From positions 1-32,755 of the forward strand of contig JAITIL010000066.1 of NCBI GenBank assembly GCA_031279475.1: DNA of 32,755 nucleotides, written 5' to 3'. The notes beneath the pieces were generated by a model. It had not been told where the DNA came from and did not search any database. It saw only the letters and a program-made list of their open reading frames with translations. How positions within the stretch are numbered: position 1 is the stretch's first letter; each line of letters opens with the position of its first letter. Below, one piece after another: positions 24,633 through 32,600 of this stretch. Source of the DNA: Prevotellaceae bacterium. GTDB lineage: Bacteria > Bacteroidota > Bacteroidia > Bacteroidales > UBA932. The position numbers and the translations under genes are program-made.

Positions 24633-25109
24633 ATGGAAATTAGACGCAATATTATAGAAGTATATCACGGTGGATATTGTAAAATAGAGTTTCCGGAACT
24701 CATAAAAGGACGATACGCAAAAGATTTCGGAAGCGGGTTTTATTGCACCGAAATAAAGGAACAAGCCATACGCTGGGCTAAGCGCTACGCTACGCCGGTG
24801 ATTAATACATATAATGTGGAATTAAATGAGCGCTTGAATGTTCTTCATTTTAGGGATATGACAGAAGAATGGCTCGATTTTATTGTGCACTGCCGCGTCG
24901 GTATTGCACATGATTTTGATATTGTAATTGGCGCCATGGCCAACGACCAAATATATAACTACATATCCGATTACATCAACGGAGTGCTCACAAGGGAACA
25001 GTTTTGGGTGTTGACAAAATTCAAACACCCCACCCATCAAATTGCTTTCTGCACAATACAGGCATTACAATGCCTGACATATTTAAATAACGAGGAACTC
25101 GAAAAATGA
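24633..25109 (+). CDS. DUF3990-family protein (ADP-ribosyltransferase-like fold)
   Basis: This is an intact 158-residue DUF3990 protein. Seen in order are VYHGGY (10-15), the loop DFGSGFYCT (31-39), the helix EQAIRWAKRYA (43-53), DIVIGAMANDQI (96-107) and the C-terminal motif THQIAFCT (134-141). The His in YHG and the Tyr in GFYCT correspond to the H and Y positions expected in H-Y-E type ADP-ribosyltransferases. The third residue is not clear, so activity is unproven. No signal peptide is present. Its last codon overlaps the start of the next gene (ATGA at 25106-25109), so the two are translationally coupled. This looks like a toxin-type enzyme with a cognate partner, but that role is inference. 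Confidence 0.82.
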   Translation: MEIRRNIIEVYHGGYCKIEFPELIKGRYAKDFGSGFYCTEIKEQAIRWAKRYATPVINTYNVELNERLNVLHFRDMTEEWLDFIVHCRVGIAHDFDIVIGAMANDQIYNYISDYINGVLTREQFWVLTKFKHPTHQIAFCTIQALQCLTYLNNEELEK

Positions 25110-25564
25110 ACGGTAGGGAAAAGAAAGAATACAACGACCTGTTCTTCCTGTGCAGTTTAATAGAGTACATTGCACGGAGAACAAAAAACCACCGCGATGT
25201 GGTGGTCAACGCTATCGGCGCGGAGCAACTGGCGCACGTCTATGAACTGGCCGACGTGTACCACAGCGAAAATATCGACAAGATAACCGACGACCTCATA
25301 ACACAGCGGCACATACCCGCCGGCACGTTCGATAATGTCGCCGCGTGCTCCTACCGTGTCCCTACCCACTGGGACATCGGCAAGGTGTACAAGCGCCTGA
25401 TTGTGGACGTATGCAACGCACACGGCAAAACTCCTGTTGACGCGCTCGTAGAGGTCTATAACTCATGGATGTCGAGGGAACTGGAAAACTACAACAGCAG
25501 CCTGTTCTACGAAAATCCCAGTTACCTCTACGCCTCCTATGCGGAAGGCAGGATATTAGAATAG
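25106..25564 (+). CDS. Partner protein of the DUF3990 gene, function unknown
   Basis: This is a 152-residue soluble protein that I cannot assign to a characterised family. The N-terminal half (NDLFFLCSLIEYIARRTKNH, then RDVVVNAIGAEQLAHVYELA) is helical. A charged middle (ADVYHSENIDKITDDLI) follows, then a conserved-looking THWDIGKVYKRLIVDVCNAH and a tyrosine-rich C-terminus. From memory, similar proteins accompany DUF3990 genes in other Bacteroidales. It overlaps the DUF3990 stop codon by 4 bp and is therefore expected to be made in step with it, as antitoxins or immunity proteins are. It differs from the DUF3791 partner in the other module at 10307. No membrane segment, signal peptide or catalytic motif is visible. 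Confidence 0.72.
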   Translation: MNGREKKEYNDLFFLCSLIEYIARRTKNHRDVVVNAIGAEQLAHVYELADVYHSENIDKITDDLITQRHIPAGTFDNVAACSYRVPTHWDIGKVYKRLIVDVCNAHGKTPVDALVEVYNSWMSRELENYNSSLFYENPSYLYASYAEGRILE

Positions 25565-25574
25565 CTGCTGTTTT

Positions 25575-25604
25575 TTGCGGAATAAATTAAAAGACGTATC
25601 TTTG
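25575..25604 (+). promoter_or_regulatory. Promoter of the DEAD-box helicase gene (TTG-N19-TATCTTTG)
   Basis: TTG (25575-25577, inside a T-run) is followed after 19 bp by TATCTTTG (25597-25604), a full Bacteroidetes -33/-7 match. It ends 24 bp before the chosen TTG start codon and overlaps the upstream part of the open frame, which shows that frame's first codon is not the real start. Confidence 0.75.
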
Positions 25605-25628
25605 CGGCTAATTCTTAAGACATATACA

Positions 25629-27401
25629 TTGAAAACATTTTCCGAATTAGGCGTTGAACCTAACATTTTGAGAGCATTAGATGAGTTGGGTTTTGAGCGT
25701 CCTATGCCCGTGCAGGCCGAAGTGCTGCCCGTTTTACTCAATGAAGATACCGACCTGGTGGCATTGGCGCAAACCGGCACCGGCAAAACCGCCGCCTTCG
25801 GTATCCCCTGCATCCAAAAACTTGACACCGGACATAAAGACACAGAGGCGCTCATCCTTTGCCCCACCCGCGAGTTGTGTGTGCAAATCACCAACGACCT
25901 GAAGAACTTCGCGAAATACGTACCCGGCGTCACCACGCTGGCCGTGTATGGCGGCGCGTCGATTGAGCAGCAGAAGCGCACGCTGGCGAAAGGGGCGAAA
26001 ATCGTCGTGGCCACGCCAGGCCGCATGGTCGACCTTACCCGGCGCGGGTACACCGACCTCTCGCACGTGCACACGGTGGTGCTCGACGAGTCGGACGAGA
26101 TGCTCAACATGGGCTTCAAGGACGACCTTGACTTCATCCTCGCGAAAACCCCTGCCGGCAAGCAAACCCTCCTCTTCTCGGCCACCATGCCGCTGGAGGT
26201 GGAGCGCATTGCCCGCACCTATATGAACAACCCGCTGGAAATCACCATCGGCTCAAAAAACACAGGCTCGAAAAACGTGCACCACTACTACTACCTGGTG
26301 CAGGCGCGCGACCGCTACCAGGCGCTGAAACGCATTGCCGACTACTACCCCAACATCTACTCGATTGTGTTTTGCCGCACCCGCGCCGAAACGCAGGACG
26401 TGGCCGACATGCTGATGAAAGACGGCTATAACGCCGACGCGCTGCATGGCGACCTCTCGCAAGCCCAGCGCGACGCGGTGATGCGGCGTTTCCGCAGCCG
26501 TAACCTGCAAATGCTGGTGGCCACCGACGTGGCGGCGCGCGGCCTCGACGTGAACGACCTCACACACGTCATCAACTACAACCTGCCCGACGAGATAGAG
26601 CAATATACCCACCGCAGCGGCCGCACAGGACGCGCCGATAAAACGGGCATATCCATTGCCATTATCAACCTCAAGGAGAAGCACAAAATCAAGCGCACCG
26701 AAAAGGTCATCGGGCAGCAGTTCACGCAGGCCAAGGTGCCCACCGGCAAGGAGATTTGCGAGAAGCAGCTGTTCCACATCATCGAGAACATCGAAGCCAT
26801 CGACGTACAAAATGAAGAAATACAGGAATACCTGCCCATCATTATGAAGCGGCTGGAACATCTTTCGCGCGAAGACCTTGTGAGCCGCCTCCTGTCGGTG
26901 GAGTTTAACCGCTTTCTGGATTACTACAAAAATGCCCCCGATTTAAATGTCGACGAGTTTGGCGGCGCGGGAAGCCGCGAGGAACGCCGGAAAAGACGGA
27001 AAGAAGAACCCGGTCGTAAAAATCAGCGCAACCACGACGAGCATGACAGCGAGGCCGGCTATACCCGCCTGTTCTTCAACACAGGCCGCCTGGAGCGGGT
27101 GGAGCCGCCCCACATCATCCAACTGATTAACAAAGGCGCCGGCAAGCACGGTATTAACGTAGGCCGCATCGATATCTACGACGGCTTCACTTACGTGGAC
27201 GTTGACGCCCGCTACACCGACGATATATTGGACAACCTGAACGGCCTGCAGTTCCGCGGCCGCACCCTGCGGGTTGACGTGGCCACGCCGCGTGGCGGTA
27301 GTGATCCTCATGAAAAAAAACGCGCTACTGTAAAAAAGAAGAAACCCTTCAAAAAGAAAAAGCATGAATTTGAGGGAAAACAGAAAAAGAAAAGATGGTA
27401 A
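25629..27401 (+). CDS. DEAD-box ATP-dependent RNA helicase, CsdA/DeaD-like
   Basis: This helicase unwinds RNA duplexes and probably acts in ribosome assembly or cold adaptation. From a TTG start at 25629 it is 590 residues beginning MKTFSELGVEPN. The motifs are: Q motif GFERPMPVQ (21-29), motif I AQTGTGKT (47-54), Ia PTRELC, II DESD (153-156), III SAT (184-186), V VATDVAARGLDV and VI HRSGRTGR (328-335). A DbpA-type RNA-binding domain covers about 477-553, followed by a very basic tail (KKKKPFKKKKHEFEGKQKKKRW region). Motif II reads DESD instead of DEAD; the catalytic Asp-Glu pair is kept. A strong promoter sits directly upstream, so it is its own unit. Confidence 0.93.
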   Translation: MKTFSELGVEPNILRALDELGFERPMPVQAEVLPVLLNEDTDLVALAQTGTGKTAAFGIPCIQKLDTGHKDTEALILCPTRELCVQITNDLKNFAKYVPGVTTLAVYGGASIEQQKRTLAKGAKIVVATPGRMVDLTRRGYTDLSHVHTVVLDESDEMLNMGFKDDLDFILAKTPAGKQTLLFSATMPLEVERIARTYMNNPLEITIGSKNTGSKNVHHYYYLVQARDRYQALKRIADYYPNIYSIVFCRTRAETQDVADMLMKDGYNADALHGDLSQAQRDAVMRRFRSRNLQMLVATDVAARGLDVNDLTHVINYNLPDEIEQYTHRSGRTGRADKTGISIAIINLKEKHKIKRTEKVIGQQFTQAKVPTGKEICEKQLFHIIENIEAIDVQNEEIQEYLPIIMKRLEHLSREDLVSRLLSVEFNRFLDYYKNAPDLNVDEFGGAGSREERRKRRKEEPGRKNQRNHDEHDSEAGYTRLFFNTGRLERVEPPHIIQLINKGAGKHGINVGRIDIYDGFTYVDVDARYTDDILDNLNGLQFRGRTLRVDVATPRGGSDPHEKKRATVKKKKPFKKKKHEFEGKQKKKRW

Positions 27402-27469
27402 GCGCGTCTGTTTCTTAAATTTCCCCTATTTAGGATGTTAGTTTTTGCAAATTTTCATAATCGGGTTTG

Positions 27470-27500
27470 TTGAATATATGCAAAAAAAATATTATTTTTG
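27470..27500 (+). promoter_or_regulatory. Promoter-like signal (TTG-N20-TATTTTTG)
   Basis: TTG at 27470-27472 and TATTTTTG at 27493-27500 fit the -33/-7 spacing. The nearest gene downstream begins 372 bp away, so transcription from here would give a leader of roughly 365 nt or a separate small RNA. The region is AT-rich, so chance matches are possible. Confidence 0.4.
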
Positions 27501-27554
27501 CTTTTATTAATAAAGGCATTATATCATCTGTTATCACTTATTGCCGAATTTGAC

Positions 27555-27566
27555 TTGACAGGTCAA
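27555..27566 (+). promoter_or_regulatory. Palindrome TTGACAGGTCAA (site 1)
   Basis: Two 5-bp arms (TTGAC/GTCAA) surround AG. The sequence is the exact reverse complement of the site at 27837-27848. It is a candidate operator for a dimeric regulator. Confidence 0.4.
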
Positions 27567-27836
27567 AGATAAGTGAATATAAATACTTAATAATAAATAT
27601 TATATAAGATTATAGGGGGGCGCAAAGTAAGAAAAAGGGGAAGAATAATATAAATTAAAAGGGGAAAGTATTTTATATAAAAGATTATTTCTGTACAGGA
27701 TAAAGGCAAAAAAAGAGGTGTAGAAATAGGGTAAGAAAATATTGAATAAGACTCTAATACTGTTGATTATAAAGGATATATGCGGTTTATTATAAAAAAT
27801 TAGAAATCTGTAAACCCCAAGCTATCATAGCCTTAA

Positions 27837-27848
27837 TTGACCTGTCAA
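27837..27848 (+). promoter_or_regulatory. Palindrome TTGACCTGTCAA (site 2)
   Basis: This has the same arms as site 1, in the opposite orientation with CT in the centre, 282 bp downstream. It ends 24 bp before the ECF sigma start codon. Confidence 0.4.
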
Positions 27849-27872
27849 ATCAATGTTTCTTCATTTCATGAT

Positions 27873-28409
27873 ATGAACGATTATCAATATGTGGAAAAAT
27901 TGGCGCAAGACGACCACGAATCGTTTCGGAGGTTGTTTATGCGGTATTTTCCCAAATTGAAGGTTTTTATTGCAGGTTTTGTGAAATCCGAAGCTATAGC
28001 CGAAGAACTGTCGCAGGACGTCTTTGTGAAAATTTGGGAAAAACGAAAGACACTTACAGCTATACAATCGTTTAACGCCTACATTTACCGCATGGCTAAG
28101 AATGTTGTGTTGAATTATTTCCAACATGAACATATAGAAAAAAGGTATATCGGGCAACTTTCTCCCGATAACGCCATCTCGGCCGATGAATTGTTCCAGG
28201 CAAAAGAAACAGAACTGCTCATACAGTTAACCGTAGCAAAGATGCCTGCGCAACGGAAAAAAATTTTTGAGTTGAGCCGGAAATCGCAGTTGAAAAATGA
28301 AGAAATTGCCCAAAAATTACATCTTTCAAAGAAAACCGTAGAAAATCATTTAAACCTCGCCCTGAGGGAAATACGGGAATTACTTAAGAATTTCTTTACA
28401 ATTTTTTAA
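27873..28409 (+). CDS. ECF-type RNA polymerase sigma factor
   Basis: This sigma factor is predicted to switch on the downstream SusC-headed PUL when the anti-sigma factor is relieved. From the ATG at 27873 it is 178 residues. The sigma-2 region is about 20-85 (LFMRYFPKLKVFIAGFVKSE; ELSQDVFVKIWEKR; FNAYIYRMAKNVVLNYF). Sigma-4 is about 118-172 and includes the helix-turn-helix KNEEIAQKLHLSKKTVENHL. This is the RpoE-like class common in Bacteroidetes PULs. An upstream TTG in frame at 27837 falls inside a palindrome and was rejected. The fecR-type gene starts 54 bp later. Gene order sigma, anti-sigma, STN-SusC fits trans-envelope signalling. Confidence 0.93.
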   Translation: MNDYQYVEKLAQDDHESFRRLFMRYFPKLKVFIAGFVKSEAIAEELSQDVFVKIWEKRKTLTAIQSFNAYIYRMAKNVVLNYFQHEHIEKRYIGQLSPDNAISADELFQAKETELLIQLTVAKMPAQRKKIFELSRKSQLKNEEIAQKLHLSKKTVENHLNLALREIRELLKNFFTIF

Positions 28410-28463
28410 TTTTTCTTGGGGGTAACGGGTATTTCGATTGTCTTATACATAAAAACCGGAAAT

Positions 28464-29456
28464 ATGTCGAAGACACGCCGAATATTGCAATATTATTTTA
28501 ACCATACCTATTCAAAAATTGTCAGTAATAATTTTTTGGATTGGTTCATCAATCATCGGAATATTGACGAAAGAGACATTGTTTTACGGGAATTGTGGGA
28601 CAATTTGGAAGTAGCGCCACAACAATCAACGGAGCAATCGCTTAGCCAGGTGGAACGCCGGATTTCGATGCGCGGCAGACAACCATGGCGTGTTCCATTC
28701 CTGCAAAAAATCGGAAGAATAGCAGCAATATTCTTGCTGCCGCTGGTTTCGGCAAGTATCGTTTATTTTTACACCCATCACACCCATGCTGCCACAACTG
28801 GCAGTGAGTTGACGGAATGCTTTGTTCCCAACGGGAAAGTACGAATGGTGACGCTGCCCGATTCGTCACAAGTGCTGTTAAATGCCGGCACGGTGCTTAT
28901 TTATCCCTCTTCGTTTGGCGCCCATACACGTACCGTTTATTTAAATGGAGAGGCCTGCTTTACCGTGTGCCGCAATGAAAATAAGCCGTTTATCGTAAAA
29001 ACAACAGACATGGATATTGAAGTGTTAGGAACGGTTTTCGATGTTTCGTCCTATGCCGACAGCGAGCATGCCCTGGCCACGTTGAAAAGCGGCCGCGTGA
29101 ACGTCCATTTAAAAAACGAACCGTCAACTTCCGTGATATTGGAACCGTACGAACAAGTTTCATATAACAGGATATCGGGCGAGGTGAAAGTAACACGGCA
29201 AGTCAATGTGGAAAATGTATTTGCATGGAAAGATGGCCATTTGGTTATCCAAGGCATGTCGATGAACGAAATTGCCAAAACGATAGAACGGCGCTATGGC
29301 GTAACCATCTATCTTAATGCCAATAAATATGAAAAAGAACGGATAACCGCTAAATTCATACATGGAGAAACGGTCTATGAGTTTTTATCGGTGTTGCAAC
29401 AATTGATACCCGGTTTGAAATATAAAACAGAGGAAAATAAAATATATATTTATTAA
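28464..29456 (+). CDS. FecR-family anti-sigma factor
   Basis: This inner-membrane protein holds the ECF sigma factor inactive until the STN domain of the occupied SusC contacts it. From the ATG at 28464 it is 330 residues. The cytoplasmic N-terminus (about 1-80) is the sigma-binding part. One transmembrane helix is about 84-104 (GRIAAIFLLPLVSASIVYFY). The periplasmic FecR domain is about 118-215 (VPNGKVRMVTLPDSSQVLLN; LNGEACFTV; TTDMDIEVLGTVFDVSSY). A DUF4974-like C-terminal domain is about 258-330 (MSMNEIAKTIERRYGVTIYL). An in-frame TTG at 28416 was not chosen. It lies 165 bp upstream of the SusC gene. Confidence 0.94.
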   Translation: MSKTRRILQYYFNHTYSKIVSNNFLDWFINHRNIDERDIVLRELWDNLEVAPQQSTEQSLSQVERRISMRGRQPWRVPFLQKIGRIAAIFLLPLVSASIVYFYTHHTHAATTGSELTECFVPNGKVRMVTLPDSSQVLLNAGTVLIYPSSFGAHTRTVYLNGEACFTVCRNENKPFIVKTTDMDIEVLGTVFDVSSYADSEHALATLKSGRVNVHLKNEPSTSVILEPYEQVSYNRISGEVKVTRQVNVENVFAWKDGHLVIQGMSMNEIAKTIERRYGVTIYLNANKYEKERITAKFIHGETVYEFLSVLQQLIPGLKYKTEENKIYIY

Positions 29457-29509
29457 AAAAATAAAATCTTTAACTTTAACAAAAACTCCCTTCTGCCTAT
29501 GCATAAAAG

Positions 29510-29545
29510 AATCGGAGAGTAGTTAGTCAAGCATACTCCCCGATT
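29510..29545 (+). promoter_or_regulatory. Strong hairpin in the leader of the second susC
   Basis: AATCGGAGAGTA (29510-29521) pairs with TACTCCCCGATT (29534-29545) with one mismatch, around a 12-nt loop. It lies 77 bp before the susC ATG in the 165-bp gap after the FecR gene. A T-rich stretch (CTTTTTCTTTT) follows about 18 nt later. It may be an attenuator, an RNA processing or stability element, or part of an antisense-RNA target. Confidence 0.6.
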
Positions 29546-29621
29546 TGAAATCAATGAAACTTTTTCTTTTAATACAGTAAAAAAGAGTATTCAAGTATTC
29601 ACCAAAATCAATTACAAAATT

Positions 29622-32600
29622 ATGCAAATAATTACTTTTTTCAATGCAAGAAAGGATTATTTGATAGGGAAAGCAGGATTAATTATTTGTCTGTTAATGC
29701 TATCTTTTAGTCTTTTCGCTCAAAATCAAAACATTAAAATAACCCTTCCTCAAGAGTCAATGAGTCTTTTAGCGGCTTTTGAAGAAATCGAAAAACAAAC
29801 GCACCTGACCATCGCGTACAACGAGTCGAAAATAAATGTAAATCAAATTATTCCGGTCAATGTGGTCAACAAAACGCTTTCCGAAGCCATGACCGCCGTT
29901 CTAAGCGGAACGGAAACATCGTTTACCATTCAAGGCAATCAGATTATACTCGTTTCTGTCGCTCCGCGGCAATATACCGGTGTGGTTACGGACAGGAACG
30001 GCGAGCCTCTTATCGGTGCAAGCGTTGTGGTAAAAGGAACGAACAAAGCCGCCATGGCTGATACGGAAGGTAAATTCACCTTAAACGTCGCGCCAGGAAG
30101 CGTGTTGGTCATTTCATTTATCGGTTACAACTCGAAGGAAATTACGCTTGGCAACCAAACGAACTACAATGTGGTGTTGGAAGAATTAGCCACCGCCCTC
30201 GACGAAGTAGTGGTAACGGCATTGGGTATTAAACGCTCGGAAAAAGCGCTGAGCTATAATGTGCAGAAAGTTTCCAATGAGGAACTCACAACAGTAAAAG
30301 GCACCAACTTTATGAGTGCATTGGCTGGTAAAGCTGCCGGTGTAACCATCAATAATAGCGCTGCTGGTCCGGGCGCTGCGGTGAGAGTAGTGATGCGTGG
30401 TGCAAAATCCCTGTCTAAGAACAACAATGCATTATATGTGGTTGATGGGATTCCGATGTATAATTCCAGTTATGGTAACAGTACCGATGATGGACTTTTC
30501 TCTGCCCAACCTGGTAGTGAAAGCGCCGCTGATATTAATCCTGACGATATAGAAAGCATATCGCTGCTTACCGGCCCTTCTGCCGCAGCCCTTTATGGGT
30601 ACGAAGGCGCCAACGGGGTAGTGCTTATTACCACCAAGAAAGGCCGGGCAGACAAAACTACAGTAACCGTGAGCAATACCAGCACATTCTCTTCGCCGCT
30701 ATTGATGCCTAAATTCCAAAATATTTACGGCAATGTGCCCGGAGAACTTACCAGTTGGGGCGACCAACAAGCGAACTTCAACTATGACCCTGCCAAATTT
30801 TTCAATACCGGTACAAACATCACCAATTCCGTTTCGTTGGCCACCGGCAACGAAAAAAGTCAGACTTACTTGTCGGCAGCGGCTACCAATGCTGCGGGTA
30901 TCTTACCCAATAATGATTACAACAGGTACAATTTCTCCTTCCGCAACACCACTTCCTTCTTGGATAATAAGTTAGAACTGGATGTTAATGCTAACTTCAT
31001 TATTCAGGAAGATAAAAATATGGTTTCACAAGGCCAGTATTTCAATCCGTTGCCGGCGCTTTATCTTTTCCCGCGTGGCGAAGACTTTAGCGATGTGCAG
31101 GTATTTGAACGCTACGATGACCTTTTGGGTGTAAATACGCAATTTTGGACATATGGGGATCAGGGGCTTTCCATACAAAATCCCTATTGGATTATGCGTC
31201 GAATGAACAGGGAATCGGACAAAAGACGTTACAAGTTGGCATCCGGCTTGCAGTACAATATTACCGATTGGATAAATGTACTTGGTCGTATTAACATTGA
31301 TAATTCTATTTACCGTAATACCGAAAAACGGAATGCCGGCACATTATCTACTTTTGCCGGCACCAAAGGGTACTTCAAATTAGAAAATCGGGAAGAACGG
31401 CAAACCTACGGAGACGTTTTAGTGAACATTAACAAAGTGTTCGGTGATTTCAGCATAAATACCAATATTGGCGCCTCCATTAAAGATCTTCGTACAACCA
31501 ATAATTACACATTGGGTAACCTCGACAAGATTACCAATCTTTTTACGGTAGAGAATCTGAGTCGTACCAACGGATTTAAGACAGATCAAGGCGAACTGAT
31601 ACATCAGGCACAATCAATTTTTGCCAATGCTGAAGTAGGTTACAAAGGTATGCTCTATCTCACCCTTACCGGCCGTAATGACTGGGATTCGGCGCTGGCA
31701 TTCTCGGAGGCGGGCGATAAATCATTTTTCTATCCGTCGGTTGGGCTTTCGGGTATCATTAGCGAAATGGTTAAATTACCCAGGTGGTTTTCACTCCTCA
31801 AGGCGCGTTTGTCGTACACGTCTGTGGGTTCTGCCTACGAGCCATACATCACACGGGAAATCTATGAATATAACGACCAGACGAACCAGTACAACACCCT
31901 TACCCTGTATCCCAACAAAAACTTGAAACCGGAATTAACAAATTCGTGGGAAGCCGGCATTAATATGCGTTTCTTTAACGGCAATATTAACTTGGATGCT
32001 ACTTACTATCATTCTAATACATTGAATCAGACATTCATTGCAACACTCCCTGCAACCACAGGTTATACCGGTGTATATGTGCAAGGTGGTAACGTCCAAA
32101 ATTCCGGCGTTGAAATAGCCCTTGGTTATAACAATAAATGGGGCGATTTTGCATGGGCAAGCAATTTTGTATACAGTTATAATAAGAATATAGTAAAAGA
32201 ATTAGTTAACGGAATTACGAATCCGGTAACAGGCGAATCTGTTCAAATGCCTTATATAGATAAAGCTACATTAGGTAGCACTGGTTCGCCGATTGTACGG
32301 TTGACCGAAGGTGGCACCATGGGCGATGTTTATGTAAACCGCGATTGGAAACGTGATGATAACGGCTACATTTACCTTGATCCGGTGACTTACCTTCCCT
32401 CTATGGTCAATTCGGAATATAAAAAAATAGGCTCATTACTTCCGAAAGCACATGCAAGTTGGAAGAATTCATTTTCGTATAAGGGCGTAACCTTGAACGT
32501 ATTATTTAGTGGACGCTTTGGCGGATTGGTGATTTCCAATACACAAGCTATTTTAGATCGTTATGGCGTATCGGAATCCAGTGCTGCCATGCGTGAAGCA

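Larger units (their letters stand above)
27402..27872 (+). other. 471-bp non-coding stretch upstream of the ECF sigma gene
   Basis: No gene is visible. It is very AT-rich, with a purine-rich middle (27610-27730) containing several G4-G7 tracts. It holds a promoter-like TTG-N20-TATTTTTG at 27470-27500. It also holds an AT-rich hairpin with a T-run (GCAAAAA 27480-27486 / TTTTTGC 27495-27501) that may end the helicase transcript. A palindrome pair lies at 27555-27566 and 27837-27848. It could be a long 5' leader or carry a small RNA; neither is shown. Confidence 0.55.

Noticed and set aside
29499-29522. A 7-codon frame (MHKRIGE) overlapping the leader hairpin, as an attenuation leader peptide
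   Set aside because: No ribosome-binding site, no run of one regulatory amino acid, and the length is well within chance.
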